Assembly (NCBI GenBank): GCA_016866775.1
Contig: VGLJ01000001.1
Location: 1-64,000 of the forward strand
DNA: 64,000 bases
Reading direction: 5' to 3'
From: Candidatus Rokuibacteriota bacterium
GTDB lineage: Bacteria; Methylomirabilota; Methylomirabilia; Rokubacteriales; CSP1-6
Shown: positions 24,848-33,969 of the stretch, piece by piece
Position numbering within the stretch: position 1 is the stretch's first letter
Layout: each line of letters begins with the position of its first letter
The notes under the pieces: generated by a model
Database searches by the model: none
Seen by the model: the letters and a program-made list of their open reading frames with translations, nothing else
What the model was told of the DNA's origin: nothing
Program-made: the position numbers and the translations under genes

Positions 24848-27166
24848 TCAGCGGAGCCGAGCGGATTCGATCAATGCGCGGACGCGCTGCGGTGTCAGCA
24901 CGGGGTCGCGGATGTCCAGGCGGCCTTCGAACGCGTCGTCCACCGCGTTCGCGATGACCGCGACCGGGGAGCACGTCGGGCCCTCGCCCGCGCCGCGCAC
25001 GCCGAGCGGGTTGTGATCGGTCGCGAAGACCAGGTGCTCGGTCACGACGTCCGGGACGTCGTCGGCGCGCGGGATCGGATAGTCCATCAACGTTCCGGTG
25101 AGCAGTTGCCCTGTGTCGTCGTAGACGACGTGCTCGCCGAGCGACACACCGAGCCCCTGCAGGAATCCGCCCATCACCTGGCCGTCCACGATCGCCGGGT
25201 GAAGCTGACGCCCGCAGTCGTGGACCATGACGTACTTCACCACCGACACCACGCCGGTTTCCGGATCGACCTCGACGACCGCGACGTGCACGCCGCTCGC
25301 CCACGTCACCGTCGGCAGCGCGTAGAAGGACGTCTCCCACAGCCCGGGGCCGCCGAGATCCACGAGCGACCGATCCCGTAACGCCGCGCGCGCGACGCGC
25401 GCGAGCGGTACCGCGCGCATCGGCGCGCCCGTCACGAACGCCTGGCCGTGCTCGATGCGCACGTCCTGCTCGTCGCACTCGAGCAATCGCGCGGCCACGC
25501 GACACGCTTTGCGCTTCACCGCGCCGGCGGCGAGCGCGACCGCGTTGCCCGTGTTCACCGCCACGCGGCTCGCGCCCGTGCCGTAGCCGTACGGCACGAG
25601 CGTGGTGTCGCCGCCGCGCACGCGGATGTCGTCGAAGCGCGCGCCGAGATACTCCGCGCACACCTGCGCGAACACCGTCTCGTGCCCCTGCCCCGACGCC
25701 GACACGCCGATCGACACCGCGACCTGGCCCTGAGCGTCGACCTTCACCGACGCCCACTCGCCCGGGCTCGGACTTCCGCCCGCCTCGACGTACGCGGCGA
25801 TGCCGACGCCGACGTGACGCCCCTGGCGACGAAGCTCCGCCTGCCGCTTGCGCCAGCCGTCGTAGTCCGCCAGCTCGAGCGCGCGGCGAAGCTCGAGCGG
25901 ATAGTCGCCGCCGTCGTAGCGAATGGGCACGCCGTCGCGATAGACGAGGTGCGGCGCGTACGGCATCTCGTCGGGCGACACGAGGTTCTTGAAGCGGACC
26001 TCAGCAGGATCCATCCCGATACGGCGCGCGAGACGATCGAGCAGCCGCTCGATGACGAAGACCGCCTCCGGCCGGCCCGCGCCGCGATACGGAGAGCTCG
26101 CCACCTTGTTCGTCATCACCGACACCGCTTCGGCGCGGAGCGCGGGGACCCGGTACTGCGACGGCAGGTGGTTGATCGTGTTGCTCGGCTCGCTGATCGA
26201 GAAGTAGTGATACGCCCCGACGTCCTTCACCATCCGCACGTCGAGCCCGAGCACGCGGCCGTCGCGCGTGGCGGCAAGCCGCGCCTCGTGCCGCTGCTCG
26301 CGCGCGTGGTGCGAGCTCTGCATGAACTCCGTGCGCGTCTGGATCCACTTCACGGGACGACGGACGTGATACGCGAGCACCGGGACGAGGACGTCTTCCG
26401 GATACACCGCGATCTTCGGGCCGAAGCCTCCGCCGGTGTCCGGAACGAGCACTCGCACGCGCTCGACGGACCAGCCGAGAGACGCCGCCACCGCGTCGCG
26501 AAGGTTGAACGGGTTCTGGTGCCCCGCCCACACGGTGAGGATCTCTGTCTCGGCGTCGAACGCCGCGCACACCGCCCGCGGCTCGATGGGCATCGACGTC
26601 ACGCGCACGTGCGCGAGCCGCTCCTCCACCACCACGTCGGCCTCGGCGAACGCCTTGTCGACGTCGCCGAACGCCGCCCGCACGCGCCCGACGACGTTGC
26701 TGTGTCCGTCGTGCACGCGCGGACCGTCGTCGCGCATCCCGACCTCCGCGTCGACGACCGCGGGCCACGGCTCGTACTCCACGGTGGCCGCCGACGCCGC
26801 GTCGACTGCGCGGGCCCGGTCCGGCGCGAGCACCGCGGCGATCGCTTCGCCGACGTGCCGCACTTCACCACGCGCGAGGACGTGCTGGGGCCGCGGGGAA
26901 TCGAGGACGACGTACGGGTTCGTCGTCTCCGCGCCACGGACGGGCAACGGCATCGCGAGCTCGGGGAGATCGCCCGCCACGAAGGCCATCACGCCGGGCA
27001 GCGCGCGGGCCGCGCTCAGGTCGACCCGGTGCACGCGCGCGCGTGCGTGAGTCGACCGCACGAGCGTGAGATGCAGGGGGTCCGGAAGCCGGATGTCGTC
27101 GACGAACCGTCCGCGCCCGACGAGGAGCCGCTCGTCCTCCTTGCGCCGCGGCGACTGGCCGATCAC
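24848..27166 (-). CDS. Xanthine dehydrogenase/CoxL-family molybdopterin-binding subunit (solitary)
   Basis: A 772-residue large subunit of the molybdenum-hydroxylase family. GRGRFVDDIRLPDPLHLTLVRSTHARARV opens domain 1. DTGGGFGPKIAVYPEDVL and SPYRGAGRPEAVFVIERLLDRLA are Mo-cofactor contacts, the latter like the AYRGAGR of form-II CoxL rather than the AYRCSFR of true CO dehydrogenase. GVRGAGEGPTCSPVAVIANAV carries the catalytic Glu. The start is GTG 27166. No FAD or 2Fe-2S subunit is adjacent, so those must be encoded elsewhere. It is cotranscribed behind a nitroreductase and a multi-rhodanese protein. A CGGGGC/GCCCCG hairpin follows the stop. Confidence 0.85.
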   Translation of the reverse strand: MIGQSPRRKEDERLLVGRGRFVDDIRLPDPLHLTLVRSTHARARVHRVDLSAARALPGVMAFVAGDLPELAMPLPVRGAETTNPYVVLDSPRPQHVLARGEVRHVGEAIAAVLAPDRARAVDAASAATVEYEPWPAVVDAEVGMRDDGPRVHDGHSNVVGRVRAAFGDVDKAFAEADVVVEERLAHVRVTSMPIEPRAVCAAFDAETEILTVWAGHQNPFNLRDAVAASLGWSVERVRVLVPDTGGGFGPKIAVYPEDVLVPVLAYHVRRPVKWIQTRTEFMQSSHHAREQRHEARLAATRDGRVLGLDVRMVKDVGAYHYFSISEPSNTINHLPSQYRVPALRAEAVSVMTNKVASSPYRGAGRPEAVFVIERLLDRLARRIGMDPAEVRFKNLVSPDEMPYAPHLVYRDGVPIRYDGGDYPLELRRALELADYDGWRKRQAELRRQGRHVGVGIAAYVEAGGSPSPGEWASVKVDAQGQVAVSIGVSASGQGHETVFAQVCAEYLGARFDDIRVRGGDTTLVPYGYGTGASRVAVNTGNAVALAAGAVKRKACRVAARLLECDEQDVRIEHGQAFVTGAPMRAVPLARVARAALRDRSLVDLGGPGLWETSFYALPTVTWASGVHVAVVEVDPETGVVSVVKYVMVHDCGRQLHPAIVDGQVMGGFLQGLGVSLGEHVVYDDTGQLLTGTLMDYPIPRADDVPDVVTEHLVFATDHNPLGVRGAGEGPTCSPVAVIANAVDDAFEGRLDIRDPVLTPQRVRALIESARLR

Positions 27167-27167
27167 G

Positions 27168-27809
27168 TCAGACGCCGCGGTACGGATTGCCCCAGCGGTC
27201 CTGGTAGACGACCTCGCTCAGCGGCCCGCGGCCGACCGGCCCGAACTTCCCCATCGGGTACCCGATCGGAAGGATCGCGTACGAGTGGACGCCCGGCGGC
27301 AGGCCGAGCGCGGCTTCGCTGTCTTTCTCGTAGAGCAGGTGCCGCGTCGTGAGCGTGGCCCCGAGACCGAGAGCGCGCGCCGCGAGCAGCATGTTCTGCA
27401 CGGCGGGATAAATGGATGCGCCGGACATGCGCGTCGGCGGCGCCGTCTCTTCCAGACACGCGACGATCCACACGGGCGCTTCGTGGAAGTGGTCGGTCAG
27501 GTATTCGACCGCCGCGTGCTGCCGCAGGTACTTCTCCTTCGTGACGCCGGGCGGCGGCGCGCTGTTGAGGTACCGCGGGCCGACGACTTCGTCGAACGCG
27601 CGCTTGTAGATCACCTGCACGCGCTTCTTGATCTCCTGGTCCTTGATCACGAGGAACCGCCAGCGCTGCGTGTTCGCGCCGTTCGGCGCGCTCGTGCCCG
27701 CGCGGAGGATCTTCGCGATCAGCGCGTCCGGGACCGGGTCCGGCTTGAGCCGGCGCATGGCGCGCATCGTGCCCATGATGTCGAACACGTCCGTGCTGTC
27801 GACGACCAT
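27168..27809 (-). CDS. Nitroreductase-family protein
   Basis: A 213-residue FMN-dependent nitroreductase-fold protein. The start MRAMRRLKPDPVPDALIAKILRAGTSAPNGANTQRWRFLVI is the family phosphate/FMN contact region, and AVQNMLLAARALGLGATLTT is the central helix. It may reduce nitro, quinone or other unsaturated substrates with NAD(P)H. Its stop is separated by one base from the Mo-hydroxylase start and it lies 10 bases after the rhodanese gene, so it is the middle gene of a three-gene unit. Confidence 0.87.
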   Translation of the reverse strand: MVVDSTDVFDIMGTMRAMRRLKPDPVPDALIAKILRAGTSAPNGANTQRWRFLVIKDQEIKKRVQVIYKRAFDEVVGPRYLNSAPPPGVTKEKYLRQHAAVEYLTDHFHEAPVWIVACLEETAPPTRMSGASIYPAVQNMLLAARALGLGATLTTRHLLYEKDSEAALGLPPGVHSYAILPIGYPMGKFGPVGRGPLSEVVYQDRWGNPYRGV

Positions 27810-27819
27810 ACCGGGCCTC

Positions 27820-29394
27820 CTAGCGCGCGTACTTGTGGCCGAGCGCTTCTTCCCAGCGGAGGTAGTTCTGCATGTCGGCGAAGTTGCGATCCGGCCCGGC
27901 GAGCAACACGTCCGTCGGCGCCGCCATCACGCCGGCGAGCCCGCGCTCCACCGGCAAGCCGGCCGCGCGCCACGCGTCCATCCCGCCGTCGAGCACCGAC
28001 ACGCGCTGATAGCCGAGCTCCTTCAGCGTCGCCGCCGCGAGCGCGGACGCGCGGCCGTCGGTGCACGTGACCGCCATCGGCGTGTCCTTGGCCGGCACCA
28101 TCTCGGTGATCCAGATCTCCATCCACCCGCGCGGCACCCACCGCGCGCCCGGCCCGTGACCGCGCGCGAAGTCCTGGCTCGTGTCGACGAAGATCACCGC
28201 GGGCGGCGGCGACGCCTGCAGCGCTTTGGGCGCGATCAGCGTCGCGGCGCTGCGCGCGGCATCGTACCCCGCGGGCACCTCGTGCGGCGCGCCCCGCTCG
28301 AGCGCATGGCCCGCCGCCGTCCACGCGGTCGTGCCGCCGGCGAACGCGTAGACCTCGTCGACGCCCATCTGCCGGTACCACGACGCGATCAGCGTCGCGC
28401 GCGCCATGCGATCGCACGCGAAGACGAGCGGCGCGTGCTTCACGACGGCGAGCTCGTCGGAGCGCTGCACGGCCTGACCGCCGGGGAACCAGCGGAAGCC
28501 GGGAAGGTGGCCCGCCGTGTACTCCTCGCGCGTGCGCACGTCGATCAGATAGACGCTCTCGTGCCGGCCGCGCTCGATCATCTTCTGCATGCCGGCCACG
28601 TCGAGCGTGCGCACGCCGTCCTCCGCGCCGACCTTCGCGGCGTACGCTTCCGCTGCCACCACGCCGGCGGGCGACGGCTCCGGCAGCGCCACGCGATCGG
28701 CGCCGCTCTCGAGCTGATGCCCGGCCAGCATCCAGCCGGCCGTCCCGTTCTTCAGGCCGAGCGCCGGAATGCCCATGCGCTGGAGCACGCGCGTGCCGAT
28801 GATGCTGCGCGTGCGGCCCGCGCAGTTGACGATGATCGTCGCGTCCTTGTCGGCGTCCTTCACGATGTCCGTGATACGCAGCGCCAGCTCGCCGCCCGGC
28901 ACGCTGCGCCCCCCGGGGATGCAGAAGCGCCGGAACTCCTCGGGCGTCCGCGTGTCGAGGATGACGAACTTCTCGCCGCGCGCCATGCGCTCCGCGAGCT
29001 CCTTCGCCTCGATCTCCGGCACGTGGTGGACGACCTCGACCTTCTCGCCGAAGTCCTTGCTGGGCACGTTCGTGCCCCACTCGGTGGCGAAGCCGTCGGT
29101 CACCCAGCGATTGATGCCGCCGTCGAGCACCGACACGTCGCGGTAGCCCATGCGCTCGAGGGTGGCCGCCGCGAGCCGCGCGCGCCGGCCGTCGTCGTCA
29201 CACACCACGACGGGCGTTCCGAGATACGGCACCGCATGCGGCATGGCGGACTCGAGCTGACGGCGGGGCATCGGCGAGGCCCCGGGGATGTGACTGCTGT
29301 TGTACTCGCCGGCTTCGCGGACGTCGATCAGCGCGAACGGCGCGCGGCCCGCGAGCCGCGTGCGAAGGGTGTCGGGCACGACCGTGGCAGCCAT
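27820..29394 (-). CDS. Four-domain rhodanese-like protein
   Basis: About 524 residues from ATG 29394 (the track start at 29442 adds 16 implausible residues). Four tandem rhodanese domains are recognisable, each with ALIDVRExxEYxxSHIPGA-like and loop motifs. All four keep a Cys at the active-loop position (VVCDDDGRRAR, VNCAGRTRSI, ACDRMARAT, TCTDGRASA). It is cytoplasmic, with no signal peptide. It could move sulfane sulfur, for example to the molybdenum site of the adjacent hydroxylase, but this is only suggested by the neighbourhood. The third and fourth loops depart from the CRxGx[R/T] consensus and may be less active. Confidence 0.85.
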   Translation of the reverse strand: MAATVVPDTLRTRLAGRAPFALIDVREAGEYNSSHIPGASPMPRRQLESAMPHAVPYLGTPVVVCDDDGRRARLAAATLERMGYRDVSVLDGGINRWVTDGFATEWGTNVPSKDFGEKVEVVHHVPEIEAKELAERMARGEKFVILDTRTPEEFRRFCIPGGRSVPGGELALRITDIVKDADKDATIIVNCAGRTRSIIGTRVLQRMGIPALGLKNGTAGWMLAGHQLESGADRVALPEPSPAGVVAAEAYAAKVGAEDGVRTLDVAGMQKMIERGRHESVYLIDVRTREEYTAGHLPGFRWFPGGQAVQRSDELAVVKHAPLVFACDRMARATLIASWYRQMGVDEVYAFAGGTTAWTAAGHALERGAPHEVPAGYDAARSAATLIAPKALQASPPPAVIFVDTSQDFARGHGPGARWVPRGWMEIWITEMVPAKDTPMAVTCTDGRASALAAATLKELGYQRVSVLDGGMDAWRAAGLPVERGLAGVMAAPTDVLLAGPDRNFADMQNYLRWEEALGHKYAR

Positions 29395-29516
29395 GGCGCC
29401 TCCTGTGCGGCGCATCATCGGCCCCGGCCGACGAGCCGTCAAGCGTGCGGCTTGCCGCTTGCGTTCCCATCAGCCGGGTGGTCTGCTATCCGCCGCGCGA
29501 TCCCCAGGAGGACGTC

Positions 29517-30509
29517 ATGGCCGACACGATGAAGGCGTGGTTCACGGTGCCCGGGCCCGACGGAGCGAAGTTCGAGCTGCGCGAGATCCCCGTGCCCGAG
29601 CCCGGAGCGGGCCAGGTCCTGATTCGCGTGCGCGCCGCGGGAACGAATCGCGGAGAGCTGATCCGCGGCGCGGCGCTCAAGTCGGGCGACCCCGCGGCGA
29701 AACCCACGCGCTCCGGCGGCGAGTTCGCCGGCGAGATCGCCGCAGCCGGCGAGGGCGTCAGCGGATACCGCCAGGGCGATCGCGTGATGGGCCGCACGCC
29801 CGGAAGCTACGCGGAGCACGTGGTCGCATCCCAGCGTGCGCTGATGCGCGTGCCCGACGGGATGACGTGGCCCGAAGCGGCGGCGATTCCGAACGTGTTC
29901 GTCACCGCGCACGACGCGATCGTCACCAATGCGGAGACCGCGGCCGGCGAGTCCGTGCTGGTCACCGCCGCGCCGTCGGGTGTCGGCACGGCGGCGATCC
30001 AGATCGCGCGCCACATCGGCGCCAACCCCGTCCTCGCCACCACCCGCACACCGGCCAAGGCCGCGGCCTTGCGCAAGCTGGGCGCCCACGAGGTCGTCGA
30101 CACGCGCGACGCCTCGTGGGTCGACGCCGTGCTGCGCGCGACGAACGGCCGCGGCGTCGACGTCATCATCGACCACGTCGGCGGCCCGATGCTCGCCGAC
30201 AACATCCGGGTGCTCGCGCTGAAGGGGCGCCTGGTCAGCGTCGGCCGCAACGCGGCGCGCGTGGGCGACTGCGATCTCGACGAGATCGCGCGCAAGCGCG
30301 CGAAGATCATCGGCGTGACGTTCCGCACCCGCACGCCGGAGGAGACGCTCGCGTGCAGCGAGCGCTTCGCCTCGCAGCTGCTCGGCGCGGTCGCGAGCGG
30401 CGCGCTCCAGCCCGTGCTCGACCGCACGTTCCCCATGGAGCGCCTCGCCGATGCCCACGCGTACATGCTGAGCGACGCGCAGACCGGAAAGATCGTCCTC
30501 ACGATGTAG
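29517..30509 (+). CDS. Zinc-free MDR quinone oxidoreductase
   Basis: A 330-residue medium-chain dehydrogenase/reductase. The N-terminal GroES-like domain is ELREIPVPEPGAGQVLIRVRAAGTNRGELIRG; the Rossmann domain starts at VLVTAAPSGVGTAAIQIARHIGA. It lacks the Cys/His cluster and so is zinc-free, like QOR/zeta-crystallin. It is probably an NADPH-dependent reductase of quinones or enals. The ribosome-binding site is caggagg at ATG 29517; the longer track start at 29445 is not supported. The divergent rhodanese gene is 122 bases away, so the region between may carry two promoters. It starts a plus-strand catabolic run. Confidence 0.87.
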   Translation: MADTMKAWFTVPGPDGAKFELREIPVPEPGAGQVLIRVRAAGTNRGELIRGAALKSGDPAAKPTRSGGEFAGEIAAAGEGVSGYRQGDRVMGRTPGSYAEHVVASQRALMRVPDGMTWPEAAAIPNVFVTAHDAIVTNAETAAGESVLVTAAPSGVGTAAIQIARHIGANPVLATTRTPAKAAALRKLGAHEVVDTRDASWVDAVLRATNGRGVDVIIDHVGGPMLADNIRVLALKGRLVSVGRNAARVGDCDLDEIARKRAKIIGVTFRTRTPEETLACSERFASQLLGAVASGALQPVLDRTFPMERLADAHAYMLSDAQTGKIVLTM

Positions 30510-30521
30510 GAGGGCCCAGAC

Positions 30522-31637
30522 ATGACGACGGGCCACAAGCTCATCTCCGCGGATTCCCACGTCAGCGAGCCGACGGACCTGTGGCTCGAGCGCGTCGACA
30601 CGCGGTACCGCGACCGCGCGCCGCGGCTCGTCGAGAACCCGCGCGACCCGAAGGGCGCGTACTTCTACTACGAGGGCTACGCGCCCCATCCGATCGGCAT
30701 CGGGCTCGGCGCCGGCAAGACGCCCGAGGAGCTCGCGCAGTTCCTCACGCGGGGCACGTACGCGGACGCGCGGCCCGGCGGCTGGGATCCGGCCGAGCGC
30801 CTGAAGGACAACGAGCTCGACGGCGTCGAGGCCGACGTGCTCTCCACGACGCTCGGCTTCCGCATCTTCTGGCTGAAGGACGCCGGGCTCCAGGAAGACT
30901 GCTTCCGCGTCTACAACGACTGGCTCGCCGACTATTGCAGCTACGCGCCGAAGCGCATGGCGGGCCTCGCGATGATCTCGCTCTACGACCCGAAGGCGGG
31001 GGTGCAGGAGCTCGAGCGGTGCGCGAAGCGCGGCCTCAAGGGCGCGATGATCTGGTGCTCGCCGCCCCCCGAGCAGCCGTACAGCTCCGAGCACTACGAT
31101 CCGTTCTGGGCGGCGGCGCAGGAGCTGCGCATGCCGATCAGCCTGCACTCGATCACCGGCATGGGCCACGAGAGCCAGTGGGACTTCGGCGACCGCTACA
31201 TGCGGGCGACCGTGCTGTCGCACGAGGTCGAGCGCTCGTTCAGCGCGCTGATCTTCTCGGGCGTGCTCGACCGCTTCCCGGAGCTGCAGATCGTCTCCGC
31301 GGAGAACAACTGCGGCTGGCTGCCGTACTACCTGCAGCGCATGGACCGCACGTTCGAGCGCGGACGCTACGCCGCGAAGTTCACCATCAGGCTGAAGCCG
31401 AGCGAGTACTTCCGCCGCCAGATGCACTGCACGTACATCGACGACTACGTGGGCGTCGCCAACCGCCACTTCGTCGGCGTGGACCGGATCATGTGGTCCT
31501 CGGACTACCCGCACCAGGCGTCGTCGTGGCCGCACTCCCAGGACGTGGTCGCGCGCGACTTCAAGGACGCGAGCCCGGAGGATCGCTTCCAGATCACCCG
31601 GGGCAACGTCGCGAAGCTGTACCGCTTCGAGCTCTGA
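30522..31637 (+). CDS. Amidohydrolase-family protein (ACMSD-like)
   Basis: A 371-residue TIM-barrel amidohydrolase (amidohydro_2). LISADSHVSEPTDLW carries the N-terminal metal motif in the DxH form, PISLHSITG the barrel His, and WSSDYPHQASSWPHSQ the C-terminal Asp. The HFVGVDRIMWSSDYPH segment is typical of the 2-amino-3-carboxymuconate-semialdehyde decarboxylase/o-pyrocatechuate decarboxylase group. It is likely a decarboxylase or hydrolase of a ring-cleavage or aromatic acid. It is 12 bases after the quinone reductase and followed at 2 bases by a cupin gene. Confidence 0.85.
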   Translation: MTTGHKLISADSHVSEPTDLWLERVDTRYRDRAPRLVENPRDPKGAYFYYEGYAPHPIGIGLGAGKTPEELAQFLTRGTYADARPGGWDPAERLKDNELDGVEADVLSTTLGFRIFWLKDAGLQEDCFRVYNDWLADYCSYAPKRMAGLAMISLYDPKAGVQELERCAKRGLKGAMIWCSPPPEQPYSSEHYDPFWAAAQELRMPISLHSITGMGHESQWDFGDRYMRATVLSHEVERSFSALIFSGVLDRFPELQIVSAENNCGWLPYYLQRMDRTFERGRYAAKFTIRLKPSEYFRRQMHCTYIDDYVGVANRHFVGVDRIMWSSDYPHQASSWPHSQDVVARDFKDASPEDRFQITRGNVAKLYRFEL

Positions 31638-31639
31638 CC

Positions 31640-32170
31640 ATGAGAAAAGTGCGTCGCATCGTCACGGGCGTGAACGCCGCCGGACGCTCCTGCATCCTTT
31701 CGGATACGCAACTCCCCGCGGGCGACGTCGCGGCCGACCAGCCCGTGCGCGTCGGCTTGTGGATGACCGACCGTTCGCCCGCCTCGAACCAGGGAACGCA
31801 CGATCCCGTCCCCGACGGCGTGATCATGCGCACGCCGCCGCCCCACCGCGGCGGGAGCGTCATCCGCATCACGGACATCCCGCCCGAGCGGACGCAGCGC
31901 TACGATCCGGAAGAGCTGAGGCGTCGGGGCTGCAAGACCACGCCGGATCGTTCCGCGAAGCATCCGGGCTTCCACGCGACCGACACGATCGACTACGCCA
32001 TCTGTCTCGAAGGCGAAGTGTGGGCCGTGCTGGACGACGACGAGACATTGATGAAGCCGGGCGACGTGCTGATCCAGCGCGGGACGTACCACGCCTGGGC
32101 GAATCGGAGCGACACGATCGCCCGGATGGCGTTCATCCTCATCGATGCCGAGCCCCTCGACAACCACTAA
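31640..32170 (+). CDS. Cupin-domain protein
   Basis: A 176-residue protein. The C-terminal half has the cupin motifs: TIDYAICLEGEVWAVLDDDETLMKPGDVLIQRGTYHAW, with the usual Glu and His of the metal site but no HxH in motif 1 (the position reads DYA). An N-terminal stretch of about 90 residues contains strands and MRTPPPHRGGSV. It starts at ATG 31640, two bases after the amidohydrolase stop, in the catabolic operon. Probably a metal-binding small-molecule enzyme; the substrate is not evident. Confidence 0.78.
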   Translation: MRKVRRIVTGVNAAGRSCILSDTQLPAGDVAADQPVRVGLWMTDRSPASNQGTHDPVPDGVIMRTPPPHRGGSVIRITDIPPERTQRYDPEELRRRGCKTTPDRSAKHPGFHATDTIDYAICLEGEVWAVLDDDETLMKPGDVLIQRGTYHAWANRSDTIARMAFILIDAEPLDNH

Positions 32171-32186
32171 CGACGAGACGAGGCCC

Positions 32187-33044
32187 ATGGACCGACGGAT
32201 CATCGACCTCTACGACGACTTCACGCACTGCCACCTCGACCGGCGGCTGTTCATCGAACGGCTCGCGCGGCTGGTCGGCTCCACCGCCGCGGCGCTCGCG
32301 CTGCTGCCTCAGCTCGAGTCGAACCTCGCCATCGCGCAGACGATTCCCGAAACCGACGCGCGGCTTCGCGCCCAGGACGTGACGTACGAGGGCTCGAGCG
32401 GCGTCATGACGGGCTATCTCGCCCGTCCCGCCGGCGACACGAAGGCGCCGGCCGTGCTCGTGATCCACGAGAACCGCGGGCCCCAGCCGCACATCCGCGA
32501 CGTCGCGCGGCGTGTCGCCGTCGCCGGCTTCGTCGCGCTCGCGCCCGACTTCATGTCGCCGATCGGCGGCACGCCGGCGACCGAGGACGAAGCGCGGACG
32601 AAGTTCTCCGGCGTCCGGGTCCCGGTCGCGCTCGCGGACGCGCTCAAGTCCACGGCGTTTCTGCGAAGCCGGCCCGAAGCGACCGGCAAGGTCGGGGTCG
32701 TCGGCTTCTGCTGGGGCGGCGCGATGACCGGTCACGTCGCCGCCGCCGGCGACGACGTCCAGGGCGCCGTGGTCTTCTACGGCACCGCGCCGGCCCTCGA
32801 CAAGGTGCCGGCGATCAAGGCGCCGCTGCTCCTCCACTACGCCGGCATCGACGAGCGCGTGAACGCCACCGTGCCCGGGTTCGAGGCCGCGCTGAAGCAG
32901 GCGGCCAAGACGTACACGCTCCACATGTACGAAGGCGTGAACCACGCGTTCCACAACGACACGGCGGGCACCCGCTACAACGCGGACGCCGCGCGCCTCG
33001 CGTGGACACGCACGGTCGACTTCTTCAACCGGACGCTCCGCTGA
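32187..33044 (+). CDS. Dienelactone-hydrolase-family protein with membrane-anchor-like N-terminus
   Basis: A 285-residue alpha/beta hydrolase. The catalytic Cys lies in GFCWGG, the Asp in the AGIDERVN segment and the His in NHAFHND, the dienelactone hydrolase triad. An N-terminal segment (RRLFIERLARLVGSTAAALALL) looks like a TAT- or anchor-type leader, seen in several bacterial DLH-like proteins. It may open a lactone ring or act on a chlorinated or dienelactone-like ring-cleavage product. The start is ATG 32187; the track start at 32145 overlaps the cupin gene. It is cotranscribed with the LLM gene, which starts after one base. Confidence 0.85.
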   Translation: MDRRIIDLYDDFTHCHLDRRLFIERLARLVGSTAAALALLPQLESNLAIAQTIPETDARLRAQDVTYEGSSGVMTGYLARPAGDTKAPAVLVIHENRGPQPHIRDVARRVAVAGFVALAPDFMSPIGGTPATEDEARTKFSGVRVPVALADALKSTAFLRSRPEATGKVGVVGFCWGGAMTGHVAAAGDDVQGAVVFYGTAPALDKVPAIKAPLLLHYAGIDERVNATVPGFEAALKQAAKTYTLHMYEGVNHAFHNDTAGTRYNADAARLAWTRTVDFFNRTLR

Positions 33045-33045
33045 C

Positions 33046-33969
33046 ATGGCGCTGAAAGATCGGATCCCGTTCGGGCTGTCGCTGCCGCATCGCTCCCCCG
33101 ACCCGATCGACGTCGAGGCGGTGCGCGCGGTCGCGCAGCGCGCGGATGCGCTCGGCTTCCGCGACGTGTGGGTCACGCACAACGCGCTCGATCCGGTGTT
33201 CAGCTTCGACTCCGTGGTCGTCCTCACCTACGCCGCGGCGGTGACGACGAAGATCCGCGTCGGCGTGTCCGTGATCGTCCTGCCCGTGCAGCACCCCGTC
33301 CAGGTGGCGCACCAGTTCGCGTCGCTGGATCGTCTCAGCAACGGCCGCGCGATCCTCGGCGCCGGGATCGGCCGGGAGCATCACTACAAGGAGTTCCAGG
33401 TGCCGATGGAGCACCGCGTGCGGCGCTTCCGCGAGCAGATCGAGGTGATCAAGGCGCTGTGGACCGAGTCGAAGGTGACCTACCACGGCGGCATCTTCCA
33501 TCTCGACGGCGAGACGATGACGATCAAGCCCGTGCAGAAGCCGCATCCGCCGATCTGGTTCGGCGGCGATCATCCGGACGCCGTCCGTCGCGCGGCGTCG
33601 CTGGCGGACGCGTGGATGGGATCGGGCGGGTCGAGCAAGGCGGTGTTCGGGCGCAGCGTGCCGATCCTGAAGGCGGAGCTGGAGAAGCTCGGGCGCGATC
33701 CGAAGACGTTCCCGGTCTCGAAGCGCGTGTTCATGTCGGTGCACGAGCGCGCCGACGTCGCGCGCGCCGAGGTGAACCGCTGGTACACGGAGGTCTATCA
33801 CAACCCGGCGGGGACGGACGCATCCGGCGTCCACGGCACGCCGGAGCAGGTGCGCGAACAGCTCGAAGAGCTGATCGCCGCGGGGGCGACTCATCTCCTT
33901 CTCAACCCGGTCGCGCGCTACACCGAGCAGGCCGACGCGCTCGCGGAGGTCGTGGGCCTCTCGCAATGA
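33046..33969 (+). CDS. LLM-class F420-dependent oxidoreductase (TIGR03619-like)
   Basis: A 307-residue luciferase-like TIM barrel. The typical segments are PFGLSLPHRSPDPI, FRDVWVTHNALDPVFSFDSVVVLTYAAAVT, RVGVSVIVLPVQHPVQVAHQFASLDRLSNGRAILGAGIGRE and KPVQKPHPPIWFGGDHP. F420H2 dependence is a family inference. It begins one base after the dienelactone hydrolase and overlaps the CMD-like gene by 4 bases (ATGA). Confidence 0.88.
   Translation: MALKDRIPFGLSLPHRSPDPIDVEAVRAVAQRADALGFRDVWVTHNALDPVFSFDSVVVLTYAAAVTTKIRVGVSVIVLPVQHPVQVAHQFASLDRLSNGRAILGAGIGREHHYKEFQVPMEHRVRRFREQIEVIKALWTESKVTYHGGIFHLDGETMTIKPVQKPHPPIWFGGDHPDAVRRAASLADAWMGSGGSSKAVFGRSVPILKAELEKLGRDPKTFPVSKRVFMSVHERADVARAEVNRWYTEVYHNPAGTDASGVHGTPEQVREQLEELIAAGATHLLLNPVARYTEQADALAEVVGLSQ

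Noticed and set aside
24848-27166. True aerobic CO dehydrogenase (CoxL form I)
   Set aside because: The active-site loop is PYRGAGR, not AYRCSFR, and coxM/coxS are absent.
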